Of a stretch of 16,339 nucleotides of DNA, positions 1 through 7,700 are shown one piece after another. The notes below the pieces were generated by a model. That model had not been told where the DNA came from. It saw nothing but the letters and a program-made list of their open reading frames with translations, and searched no databases. The translations under genes were made by a program, and so were the position numbers. Every line of letters starts with the position of its first letter. The first letter of the stretch is position 1. This stretch comes from Elusimicrobia bacterium RIFCSPLOWO2_12_FULL_59_9. Lineage in GTDB: Bacteria > Elusimicrobiota > Elusimicrobia > O2-12-FULL-59-9. The stretch is taken from contig MGUX01000020.1 of the NCBI GenBank assembly GCA_001800185.1, positions 1 to 16,339 on the forward strand, read 5' to 3'.

Positions 1-103
1 TAGCGCAACCCCGGAGCGGAGCGATGGGGTGGAGCGGCAGCGAGACCGGCGGGCTGCGAAGGAGCGCTTCGAATGAAGCGCGGGTGAGCAGGAATCCCAC
101 CCC
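1..103. repeat. Structured repeat element A, copy 1
   Basis: This stretch recurs at 341-443 with most bases identical and about one inserted base. It can fold into three short stem-loops: 8-12 with 26-30 (ACCCC/GGGGT), 57-61 with 67-71 (CGAAG/CTTCG) and 82-86 with 98-102 (GGGTG/CACCC). The copy begins at the first base of the window, so it may start, or be part of a longer array, outside. No convincing protein is encoded. I do not recognise the family; it could be a REP-like palindromic repeat or a structured RNA. Confidence 0.75.
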
Positions 104-125
104 TTCCGCCAGTCTTTTGGCGGAA
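104..125. other. Perfect 8-bp stem-loop between repeat elements
   Basis: TTCCGCCA (104-111) is followed after six bases by its exact reverse complement TGGCGGAA (118-125). It directly abuts repeat A copy 1. It has no counterpart after copy 2, so it is specific to the first, longer unit. No long T-run follows on either strand, so it is not an obvious terminator. Confidence 0.6.
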
Positions 126-200
126 TTACACGAAAGATTCGACCCCTTCGCAGCGCTCAGGGACGTTTGAAGCCGCAGAGCGGCGTGACGAGCCGAGTTG

Positions 201-263
201 AGCGCTCTACGCAGACACATTTAAGGTAGTGTCTGCTCCGAGCCGGGGATTTTGCCTGACGCC
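201..263. repeat. Structured repeat element B, copy 1
   Basis: This stretch recurs at 468-528. Its core is an 8-bp hairpin, GCAGACAC (211-218) with GTGTCTGC (229-236), around a loop ending AAGGTA. A shared tail containing GATTTTGCCT follows. Copy 2 has GCAAACAC and GTGTTTGC in the same arms, so a G-C pair has become A-T on both sides together. That is a compensatory change, suggesting the hairpin itself is maintained. Confidence 0.7.
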
Positions 264-329
264 CCCCAGGGGCTTCTCATCCACCGGATGCGGCAAAATC
301 CCGTGACCGCTTCAGAAGTACGCGGTCAC
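246..329. other. Nested inverted repeats in the first repeat unit
   Basis: Two perfect inverted repeats lie back to back. GGGATTTTGCC (246-256) pairs with GGCAAAATCCC (292-302), an 11-bp stem enclosing about 35 bases. GTGACCGC (303-310) pairs with GCGGTCAC (322-329). The left arm of the first overlaps the tail of element B copy 1; copy 2 of B keeps a similar left arm (GAGATTTTGCC) but lacks the right arm. Function unknown. Confidence 0.6.
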
Positions 330-340
330 CCAGAGGCAGA

Positions 341-443
341 TAGCGCAACCCCGGAGCAGAGCGATGGGGTGAAGCGGCAGCGAGGAACCCGGGCTTCGAA
401 GGAGGCCTTCGACATGCAGGCTGGGTGAGCAGGAATCCCACCC
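341..443. repeat. Structured repeat element A, copy 2
   Basis: This is the second copy of the element at 1-103. The three predicted stem-loops are kept; the middle one is stronger here, TCGAAGG (396-402) with CCTTCGA (406-412), a 7-bp stem around a three-base loop. The flanking A hairpins (348-352 with 366-370, and the GGGTG/CACCC pair near the end) are unchanged. Differences from copy 1 cluster around 385-390 and 411-422. Confidence 0.75.
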
Positions 444-467
444 AGTCAACGATTTAAAACTAACCCA

Positions 468-528
468 AGCGCTCGCGCAAACACACTAAGGTAGTGTTTG
501 CCAGGAGCCGGAGATTTTGCCTAACGCC
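468..528. repeat. Structured repeat element B, copy 2
   Basis: This is the second copy of the element at 201-263. The hairpin arms GCAAACAC (477-484) and GTGTTTGC (494-501) are perfectly complementary and differ from copy 1 by one co-varying pair. It ends about 16 bases before the stop codon of the last gene of the minus-strand run, so it could also mark the 3' end of that transcript. No T-run follows it on the minus strand. Confidence 0.7.
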
Positions 529-544
529 TTTCTGAAACGCCCCC

Positions 545-1153
545 CTACTCCAACAATCCCGCCGCGCCGCCCGCCTCTTGCAAGTCTTTTCTGATATTCT
601 TAAGCTCTTTGCGGTACTTTTCCCCGTCGCCGTAGTCGAAGAAACGGTGGTAATGGGGATGCGGCGAGGGCCTGCCGGCCGCGTGCTTGATGGGGCAGAA
701 GTATTGCTCCGTCCTTCCTGTTATTTCCCTGGCGTAGGCCATCAAGCCGTTGGCATAGCTGCAGTAGTAGCAATTGAACTTTTCAAGGCCGCTTAAATAG
801 CTCAGGCGGTGCCGGTCATGGATGATATACTTGGCGCGGGAAACTTTGGGGATCCCGTAGCCCGGGAAACAGATGGTTTGGTAGAGGGTGATCGTTATAT
901 CAAGCAGGAGCAGCGGCACGATCATAGAATAAATGGCCGGGGATGTCAGCAGATTCAGCAATTCGGCGCGGGGCGCAACGGCGGGAAGCCTCCGCTGAAA
1001 GCTTTGCTGGAAAGCCCCGGTCTGGTTCGCGAACCGCAGCCTGCCTTGCCCGATCCAAATCCGCAACTCCTCGCGCTTCGTTTGAAGCCCGCTTTGCAGT
1101 TCGATCTCAAAGCGCTCCATCGTTTGCAGCAACCCGGTGATTTTATCGTTCAT
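545..1153 (-). CDS. Conserved membrane protein with Cys/His cluster, function unknown
   Basis: This is a 202-residue protein I cannot name. The N-terminal 60 residues are polar and probably helical. A hydrophobic stretch at about 70-95 is likely a membrane segment or hairpin. The C-terminal half has a dense set of possible metal ligands: C128 and C131 (NCYYC), C153 and H157 (CPIKH), then H165, H167 and H169. Together with the phrase RTEQYFCPIKHA this looks like a conserved domain and possibly a metal site, but that is inference. I chose the ATG at 1153 because an AGGAG box lies nine bases upstream (1163-1167); an in-frame TTG at 1174 has no such support. The gene follows the cysteine desulfurase with an 18-base gap, suggesting co-transcription. 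Confidence 0.8.
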   Translation of the reverse strand: MNDKITGLLQTMERFEIELQSGLQTKREELRIWIGQGRLRFANQTGAFQQSFQRRLPAVAPRAELLNLLTSPAIYSMIVPLLLLDITITLYQTICFPGYGIPKVSRAKYIIHDRHRLSYLSGLEKFNCYYCSYANGLMAYAREITGRTEQYFCPIKHAAGRPSPHPHYHRFFDYGDGEKYRKELKNIRKDLQEAGGAAGLLE

Positions 1154-1162
1154 TGGATCTTT

Positions 1163-1167
1163 CTCCT
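1163..1167 (-). promoter_or_regulatory. Ribosome binding site deciding the start at 1153
   Basis: AGGAG on the minus strand lies nine bases before the ATG at 1153. It favours this start over the upstream in-frame TTG at 1174, which would overlap the stop of the preceding gene. Confidence 0.6.
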
Positions 1168-1170
1168 GCC

Positions 1171-2334
1171 TCAACGACTGATGCGATTAGCGGCGCGAAG
1201 CTTGTCGACGGCGGGCGGAAGCATCTTCAAAAAGGCTTCGATTTCCTGCGGCTGATTTCCCCAACCCAGAGATATGCGCAGAGCGCCCCGGACCCAATCG
1301 GAGGAAATGCCCATGGCCTTGAGGACATGGGAGGGCTCAGCCGCGCCGGAGGAGCAGGCGGCGCCGCTTGAAACGGCGGCGCCTTTCATATCGAGCGCGA
1401 CCACCAGATTGTGGCCGTCAATGCCCTCCAGACAAAAATGGACGGTATTGGGCAGGCAGTTGACCGGATCGCCGCTTAAGTGAGAGTCCGGCACCTCGGC
1501 TAAAATTCCTTCAACGAGGCGCTCGCGCATCCGGGCCCATTCCTGGGCGTGCCGTTCGCCCTCGGTTCGGATCAGCCGGCACGCCGCTCCCAGGCCGACG
1601 ATAGAGGCGACGTTGAGCGTTCCGCCCCGCCGGAATTTCTCGTAATTGCCGGTGATGAGCGGCTGCAGCCGCGCGCCTCGCCGGACATAAAGCGCCCCGA
1701 CGCCCTTGGGCGCATTGAGCTTGTGGCCGGAGAGCGAAAGCAGGGAAACGCCCATCTTCTCCACATTCACCGGGATTTTACCGACAGATTGAACGGCGTC
1801 GGTGTGGAACAAAACGCCCCGCTCCCGGCAACGGCGGGCCATCGGCTCAACGGCCTGGATGGTCCCCACCTCGTTGTTGGCATGCATCACGCTGACCAGC
1901 GCGGTCCGCTCGCTGAGCGCCTCTTCAACGGCGCCGGCGGACACCGCTGCCTGGCCGTCCACCGGAAGAAAGAGCGTCTCAAAACCTCTTCTCTTCAACA
2001 AGCGCGCGCAACTGATGATGGCCTCATGCTCGATGGAGGTCGTGATGATTTGATTTTTCACGCCGCCGGAACTTTCAAAAGCTTCGTAAGCGGCGCCCAT
2101 CACGGCGAAAACGTCGGACTCGGACCCGCAGGAGGTGAAGACGATCTCATCGGGACTGGCTGCGCCGATGAGCCGCGCCGTTTCAGCGCGCGCCTCTTCC
2201 AGCGCCCGGCGGCTCGCTTGGCCGAGGGCGTAGACGCTGGAGGGGTTTCCATACTGCTCCTGCAAGAACGGCAACATGGCGTCCAATACCTCCGGACGGA
2301 TGGGCGTCGTCGCGTTGTGGTCAAGATATATCAT
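1171..2334 (-). CDS. NifS/IscS-like cysteine desulfurase
   Basis: This is a 387-residue PLP-dependent class V aminotransferase-fold enzyme. It should release sulfur from cysteine as an enzyme persulfide for Fe-S clusters or thiolated tRNA. Visible hallmarks are YLDHNATTP at the N-terminus, H104 (SIEHEA), NNEVGT near 153-158, D179 and Q182 (HTDAVQS), the PLP-binding lysine K205 in SGHKLNAPKG, and the catalytic cysteine C327 in SSGAACSSG. Length is normal for the family. One oddity: the loop usually read as HGGGQE-(R/F)-G before RSGT-N is TGNYEKFRRGGTLN here (about 228-241), one residue shorter. Its ATG immediately follows the TAG of the upstream gene (TAGATG), so it is translationally linked to the motor run although its job looks unrelated. 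Whether it is the housekeeping IscS or a specialised copy cannot be told; no iscU or mnmA is in view. Confidence 0.93.
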   Translation of the reverse strand: MIYLDHNATTPIRPEVLDAMLPFLQEQYGNPSSVYALGQASRRALEEARAETARLIGAASPDEIVFTSCGSESDVFAVMGAAYEAFESSGGVKNQIITTSIEHEAIISCARLLKRRGFETLFLPVDGQAAVSAGAVEEALSERTALVSVMHANNEVGTIQAVEPMARRCRERGVLFHTDAVQSVGKIPVNVEKMGVSLLSLSGHKLNAPKGVGALYVRRGARLQPLITGNYEKFRRGGTLNVASIVGLGAACRLIRTEGERHAQEWARMRERLVEGILAEVPDSHLSGDPVNCLPNTVHFCLEGIDGHNLVVALDMKGAAVSSGAACSSGAAEPSHVLKAMGISSDWVRGALRISLGWGNQPQEIEAFLKMLPPAVDKLRAANRISR

Positions 2335-3177
2335 CTACTGCCCGAAAGGGAAATTCTTAAAAATGTCTTCGCCGACCGTCTGGGCGGGCTCTTCCCCGGC
2401 GCCTTCCGCCGGCTTCGCAGGCCCTTTTTTGGCCTTATCCTGCTCCTGGGCCTTGAGCGTCGCGGCCGGGGTAGGCTTGGGCCGGGCGCCGCCGGGAAGC
2501 TGCTGCGCCGCTTCCGTTTTGCTGACGGGATGGACGATGGATTTGCGCACGCCTTCGCCGAAAAGGAGAAAACCGGAATCCTGATCATAAAATATCCGAA
2601 AACTGCTGTCTTTGTTTTGCGGCTCGTAAGAATAACCCAAATTCATCCTTTCCTGATCCCATCCGGGATTGTAGCGCAGCGTTCCCCTCACGTTGACGTG
2701 ACCTTCATAAATAGGGATGAAGAATCTCAGGCGGTAGATTCCGTTGGTGTCGCTGACGGCTGAATCGAAGGAGGCCGATCCGGTCAATCCGGGCGCGGCC
2801 TTGGGCGAAGTTCCCTGGACTTCGGTTCGTCCCGATTCCTCCTGCGCGGCCGCCCCCTCGGTCAAGAGCGCTTCCACCACCACGCCGGCGATCGGGTTGT
2901 CGTCATAATCGGTGATCTGCCCCTGGATATAGCCTTCAAGAAAATACGTGTATTGCGGCTTCGAAAACAATAAAAGCTGTCGCTTGCCGGTGACGCGGTG
3001 GGTGACGATCACGTCGGTCAGGCGCCCGTCGGTTAAATTCTCTTGGGCTATTTTTTTGACGCCTCTCCCCCAAAGGAATCCGCAACCCGAGCCGAACGCG
3101 ACAAGGCTCAAGGTGAACACTATGGCCGGCAATGGGGACCTAAAAAGCGAGCGTTCGCGATTCAATTTTTTATCCAA
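2335..3177 (-). CDS. Membrane-anchored periplasmic protein with Ig-like/CarboxypepD_reg-type domain
   Basis: This is a 280-residue protein of unknown function. A basic N-terminus is followed by a hydrophobic segment at about 15-36 ending in GSGCGF. C32 could be lipidated, but the residues before it do not fit a good lipobox, so a simple membrane anchor is equally likely. Residues about 80-170 have the look of a carboxypeptidase-regulatory-like beta sandwich: GQITDYDDNPIAGVVVEA, then SDTNGIYRLRF. The tail (about 225-270) is rich in Pro, Ala and Lys and probably disordered. The start appears to be TTG and lies inside the 3' end of motB (16-base overlap), a sign of translational coupling. Placed straight after motA and motB, it is a candidate accessory part of the motor on the periplasmic side; that role is inferred from position only. 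Confidence 0.75.
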   Translation of the reverse strand: MDKKLNRERSLFRSPLPAIVFTLSLVAFGSGCGFLWGRGVKKIAQENLTDGRLTDVIVTHRVTGKRQLLLFSKPQYTYFLEGYIQGQITDYDDNPIAGVVVEALLTEGAAAQEESGRTEVQGTSPKAAPGLTGSASFDSAVSDTNGIYRLRFFIPIYEGHVNVRGTLRYNPGWDQERMNLGYSYEPQNKDSSFRIFYDQDSGFLLFGEGVRKSIVHPVSKTEAAQQLPGGARPKPTPAATLKAQEQDKAKKGPAKPAEGAGEEPAQTVGEDIFKNFPFGQ

Positions 3178-3776
3178 AACTTTACGCGCCGGTTTTTAGC
3201 TCTGTTTTCGGGGGTGTCGTTGGGAACCAGCGGCCGGAACTCGCCGTAGCCGACCGCCGCCAATTTTGCCGGCGGAAATCCCTGCTGATAGAGCAAATAG
3301 CGCACCACATTGGTCGCCCGCGCCGTGGAAAGCTCCCAATTGGACGCGAAATTCGCGGTCCGGATGGGCCGGTCATCCGTATGACCCTCGACGACGATGT
3401 CGTTTTTTTGGACCATTTTTTTTAGCACGGGCGCTATCCCTTCCATCAATTTAATCATATGCGGCGTAAGCTCCGCATGGCCGCTTCCAAAAAACTCAAC
3501 CTCGCCTTGCTCCTCCAGGGAAATCTTAAGTCCCTCGCGGTCCAGTTTGACCTCGCCCTGAATCTTTTGCTCCTCCAACATCGCATGGATCTCCTTGGCG
3601 CCTTCCTGAAGATCTTTGTTCAAAGCGCTGGATAGGGCAAAAAGAATGATAAAAAAACAGACCATTTCGGTCATCAAATCCGCGTAAGGGAAAAGCCACA
3701 TGGGGGCCGCATGGCCGAATTTGGCCACCCGCGGATCGATCTCATCCACCATGCCGTGGGCGGGTCTCAAGGCCAT
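3162..3776 (-). CDS. motB: MotB-type stator protein with peptidoglycan-binding OmpA domain
   Basis: This is a 204-residue inner-membrane protein that, with MotA, should form an ion-driven stator anchored to the cell wall. A single membrane helix (about 29-50) begins PYADLMTEM, and D33 sits where MotB carries its essential ion-binding aspartate. A plug/linker region follows (about 52-80). The OmpA-like domain (about 85-203) shows the classic MotB signatures GHTDDRPI, SNWELSTARA, VGYGEFRP and NRAKNRRV. Length is shorter than the roughly 300 residues of E. coli MotB but the domains are complete. The start codon shares a base with the motA stop (TGATG). Ion type (proton or sodium) cannot be judged safely from sequence. 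Confidence 0.95.
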   Translation of the reverse strand: MALRPAHGMVDEIDPRVAKFGHAAPMWLFPYADLMTEMVCFFIILFALSSALNKDLQEGAKEIHAMLEEQKIQGEVKLDREGLKISLEEQGEVEFFGSGHAELTPHMIKLMEGIAPVLKKMVQKNDIVVEGHTDDRPIRTANFASNWELSTARATNVVRYLLYQQGFPPAKLAAVGYGEFRPLVPNDTPENRAKNRRVKFWIKN

Positions 3777-4549
3777 CAGCGCTTCACCGCCCTTCTCTTG
3801 GAGGGCTCCAGGTAGGCCTTTAAATTGGCCTCCATCACGCTGGGGGCGGCCCCGCTTTGAAGCAGAAGCACCCCCCGGACGATGATTTCCTTGATCAAAA
3901 GCTCCTCCTCGGAACGCCGGTGCAGTTTCCCGGCCATCGGAAGAAAAATGAGATAGCCAGATCCCAAGCCGTAGAAAGCGGCCGACAGAGCCAGGGCCAT
4001 GCGCCGGGGGACTTCCTGCACGTCGTTGACGTTGGAAAGCATCAAAATCATGCCGAGCACCGTGCCGATGATGCCGAAGGAAGGCGAATATGTGCCTAAG
4101 GCGTAAAATATCTCCCGGCCGACCTTGTGGCGTTCCCGGATGAATCCTATTTCGGTGTCAAGCATGTTCCGGATGAATTCCTGATCGGCCCCGTCCACGA
4201 CGAACTGGACGCCCCGGCGCAAAAAATCATTGCGGATGGCTTTGACGTCCGGCTCCAAAGCCAAAAAGCCGTCCCGCTTGGCTTTTTCGCACAAGTTGAC
4301 GAAAGTGGTGATGATCTCGGAGGTGTCTTCGCCGACGGAGGTGAGGACCTTCCTTAAAACCTTCCCCAGCCCCACGACCTGGGAAATCGGATAATTAACC
4401 AAAAGCGCGCAGAACGTCCCCCCTAGAACGATGAAAGCCGCCTCGGGATTTAAAAATGGCACAAAGCCCTTAATGCCCTCCGCCATCAAAATGGATGAAA
4501 CGACCAGCCCCAGGAAAACGAAGATGCCCGCTATGGTGGCGATATCCAT
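3776..4549 (-). CDS. motA: MotA-type stator protein
   Basis: This is a 257-residue protein with four predicted membrane helices (about 4-24, 34-54, 149-170, 186-206) and a large cytoplasmic loop between the second and third, the MotA architecture. The loop carries KAKRDGFLALE, in which R92 and E99 match the charged pair (R90 and E98 in E. coli) that contacts FliG. P156 (TYSPSFG) and P204 (LIFLPMAG) match the two functionally important prolines. These features, with motB next to it, favour MotA over ExbB or TolQ. It lies 15 bases after flbD and overlaps motB, so the three are almost certainly one transcript. MotA is of normal length, without the long coiled tail of the ZorA defence protein. 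Confidence 0.95.
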   Translation of the reverse strand: MDIATIAGIFVFLGLVVSSILMAEGIKGFVPFLNPEAAFIVLGGTFCALLVNYPISQVVGLGKVLRKVLTSVGEDTSEIITTFVNLCEKAKRDGFLALEPDVKAIRNDFLRRGVQFVVDGADQEFIRNMLDTEIGFIRERHKVGREIFYALGTYSPSFGIIGTVLGMILMLSNVNDVQEVPRRMALALSAAFYGLGSGYLIFLPMAGKLHRRSEEELLIKEIIVRGVLLLQSGAAPSVMEANLKAYLEPSKRRAVKR

Positions 4550-4564
4550 AATGCCCGGAAAACC

Positions 4565-4789
4565 TCAGCTTTTTTCAAGTCCTTCTATCGGATTGATCAC
4601 GCGCCTTTCGGCATTCACCCGCTTGCGATAATCTACAACTTTTTGGACCACCCCCTCCACCGTATCTTTCACCACGAACCGGTTGCCGGTCACCAAGCTG
4701 ATGACCGTATCCGGCGCCGCCTCGACCGATTCGATCAATTCCGCGTTGAGCGTGATGATTTGCCCGTTGATTTTTTGAACCTGGATCAT
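4565..4789 (-). CDS. flbD: FlbD/SwrD family motor-associated protein
   Basis: This 74-residue protein begins MIQVQKINGQIITLNAELI and continues with SVEAAPDTVISL and TGNRFVVKDTVEGVVQKV, the full extent and pattern of the small FlbD family. These proteins sit next to motA/motB in many flagellated bacteria; the Bacillus relative SwrD raises motor power. Here it is immediately upstream of motA and starts one base after the TAG of the coiled-coil gene (TAGCATG), so it is translationally coupled to it. Its presence without any hook or filament gene supports retention of a stator-tuning function. It should not be confused with the unrelated Caulobacter transcription factor also called FlbD. Confidence 0.9.
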   Translation of the reverse strand: MIQVQKINGQIITLNAELIESVEAAPDTVISLVTGNRFVVKDTVEGVVQKVVDYRKRVNAERRVINPIEGLEKS

Positions 4790-4790
4790 G

Positions 4791-7700
4791 CTATTTTTTT
4801 TGAAAAGTCTGCTTCAAGCGGTCGAGCCACGAGGGCTTTGGCGCCGTCAATTCCTTGATTTGATCCGCCAACTGGGTTTTCCGTTTTCGCTCGTCGCGCA
4901 ATTGGCCGTCAAGCAGCTTCAGCCGCCCTTGAAGGTCCTTCTGGGTCTCCTCCAGCTTTTTCTGAACCTCCTCAAGTTTTTGCTGATGCTCCGCCCGAAA
5001 CGCTTCCTCTTGCTGCGCATGCTCCTTCCCGGCTTTTTCCAGCTCGTTTTGGAAGCCTTCTTTTTCGGCGCGGATGGATTCCAGATTCGCCTGGAAATCC
5101 TGCTTCATCAGCTCCTGTTCTTTGATCAGGCCGACTTTCTCCTCCTGCCAGGCGTTTTGCCGCCCCTCGGCCATCTCCTGGGTCTTTACCAGCGCCTGGG
5201 TCATCTCCGCGTATTCTCTCTGGATTTTTTCAAGCGCCCGGTCGTCTTCCTCTATGCGGCTTTCAAGCCTCTCCAAAAGGGCGGTCTTTCCGCTCAACTG
5301 GGCGTGGCCCCTGTCCAATTCCTCGTTGTACCTCTTTTTCACCATCGCCAACTCATCGGCCATGACGGCGGTCTTGTCGGTGAATGTTTTTTGCAGCTCC
5401 TTTTTCTGTTTATCGAGCTCCTGTTGGGTTTTCTGACGCTCCTTTTCGAACTCATCGAACCGGTTTTGACGCTCTTGCTCCATTAGAATTTTTCTTTCGG
5501 TGAGCTCCCGCGCGTACTTCTGCACTTCTTGGTCGACGCGGCCCTCCATCTCCTTCATTTGCTGGCGCAGCTTGGATTTTTCCTCCTCCTGCTCCTTCCC
5601 AAAAGCCTCCCATTGCAGCCGGAGCTTATCTTTTTCCTGCTCGTGCGCCGCCTGCAGAAGCGCCAGCTCTTCTTCCTTCGCCTTGCGCGCCGCGGCTTGG
5701 GCCCCGGCGATTCCCGCCTCCTTATCCTCCCTGAGCCTTTTGGCCAAAGTCTCCATGGACTTTTCGCTTTCCAGCCTCAGCCGGTCCTCCAACTCTCTGA
5801 GGGCGCCGGTCTGCTGTTCCCGGGTCCGGTTTTGAATCTCCGTAACCACCCGTTCCTTCTCGCGCAGCCAGCGCACTCTTTCATCGGCCAGCTTTTGATT
5901 CCATTCGGTTTCCTTTTCGGCCGCCTGCCGCTCCCAATGCTGCTGGAATTCCTCCCGCCACCGCCTTCTGGCCTCCCCCACTTTTTCCGCCAACTGCGCC
6001 TGGACCAAAACCTCCACGCGGCGGTTTAGTTCGCTTTCCTTTTCCGACAAAAGGGCCTGGGCTTCCTGGTTCCTGCGCTCCGTGGCTTCGGCCCGCTGCT
6101 GCGCCGCCTCGGCGGCCGCCTGAGCCTGCTCGACCAAAGCGTCCCGCACGGAGATTTCTTCGCGAAGCCTGGCGACGGCGGCTTCGCTGGCGCGCCCCTT
6201 CTCCTCCGCCTCTTCGAGCCTGAGCAGCCCTTCGTGTTGGCGCTTGGCCAAATCGGCCTGGTGCTGCTCCTCCATTTGAGCCAACAGTTTTTTGATCCGA
6301 AGAATTTCCTGGGCCTGCCCTTGACAGATCAGATTCCAGCGCTGCTTTTCAATTCTGACCTGTCCTTGCGCGGCCTGAAGCTGTCCCCGCAATTGGGCCG
6401 CTTCCTTCTCGATGGCGCCGTTGACGGCCTGCATCCGGCGAAGCTGCGCCTTCCAGTCTTCCCCTTTTTCCGCGAGCTCATCCAACTGGCCCTGCTTCTC
6501 GGCCAATGCCTTGTTGAAATCCATCTCGGCGCCGGCCCTGTCCCGCTGCCAATCCTCCTGAATCCTGCGAATCTCCGAGTCTTTCTCCGCTTGGAAACGT
6601 TCCCGAACCGTCGCCGCCTCCCGCTGGAAGCGGTCGATGTCCGCCAGCAGACGGCCTTCTCTTTCCCGCATGGCAAATTGCAGGGATTTAATCTCGCCTT
6701 CGAGCCTGTCTTTCTGCGCGGCAATCGCGTAGTTGTCCTTCTCCTTTTCGATCACGGCCCGGCCGGCGCCTTCAAGCTCGGCGGATAATTTATTGCGGCT
6801 GCGCTCGGCCTCCTCCAACGACGTTTGCGCGCCGCTCAACGCGGCTTGCAGCCCTTCTCTTTGGCCCAAGAGGACGGCAATTTCCTTGTCCTTGGCGCCA
6901 AGAGTTTCGGAAAGCGCACGGCGCTCGATCACGGCTTCGACGCTTTCCCTCTTAACCTCATCCAACTCCCGTCTAAAGTTTTCGGCTTGCTGCGCCGCAG
7001 CCTCCTGAGCCCGGGCCAGATTCCCTTGAAGCTGCTTCTCCTTCTCCGCGGAGGCCTTCTCCTGCTCCATCAAGGACCTTTCCAAATTCTGCCTGTGAGT
7101 TTCCTCCTGATGGGACAACTGCCTTTGAAGCTGCTCGGCGTTCTGCAGCAGATGTTTCTCCCGAAATGCGAACGACTCCTGGATAGACTTAAGCTCCGTT
7201 TCCCGCTGGCGCTCAAAGTCCGCCTTGAGGGAGGCGATGGTCTTTTCCAACTGCGCGCGGCTATCCAACAGCCGCCCCTCTTTCTCCCGGAACTCGGCCT
7301 GAAGCCTCTGGACGGTGTCCTCCAACTTCAGGCGCAGCGGCTCCTCCGCGTTGGCCAGCGACTTGCGAAAGCCATCTATCTCGGACAAAAACCGGGATTC
7401 CTTGTCTTGAAAAGCCCGGCTCACGAGCTGAACCTCGTTTTCCAGCCTGGCTTTCTGGGCGTTCAGGACGTAAATTTCCTTGTCCTTTTCCGGCAACGAA
7501 TGGGCTTTGGTTTCTAGGATCGCTTTTTCCTGGTTGAGCGCCGCGATGCGTCTCTCAAATTCCTGGCCGGCGTTCTGCAGCTTTTTTTCAGATTCCTGCT
7601 TGGCGGACCTGAGCTCCTCGCTTTTGTCGCTGGCCGCTTTCTGCCAATTCGCCTTTTCGGTCAGCCAAAGCCGCTCCGCTTCCTGCAGGCGGCTTTGCAG

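Noticed and set aside
1..530. A CRISPR array.
   Set aside because: There are only two copies of a roughly 100-base imperfect element with long unequal spacing; there are no short identical repeats with uniform spacers and no cas genes.
1549..2763. A 404-codon plus-strand open frame across the cysteine desulfurase and its neighbour.
   Set aside because: It spans two minus-strand genes, one with unmistakable catalytic motifs. The translation has no domain character and is typical of antisense reading in GC-rich DNA.
3776..4549. An ExbB/TolQ/MotA-family protein of the transport or Tol type.
   Set aside because: The four-helix layout, the KAKRDGFLALE charged loop, the two key prolines and an adjacent true MotB with OmpA domain fit MotA.
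4788..5486. Long plus-strand open frames with Leu/Phe-rich, membrane-like translations opposite the coiled-coil gene (also 6234-6788, 6825-7517 and 7695-8357).
   Set aside because: They are the antisense of Glu/Lys/Gln-rich codons, which read as Leu, Phe and Ser on the other strand. No binding sites or recognisable domains are present, while the minus-strand protein is continuous and well started.
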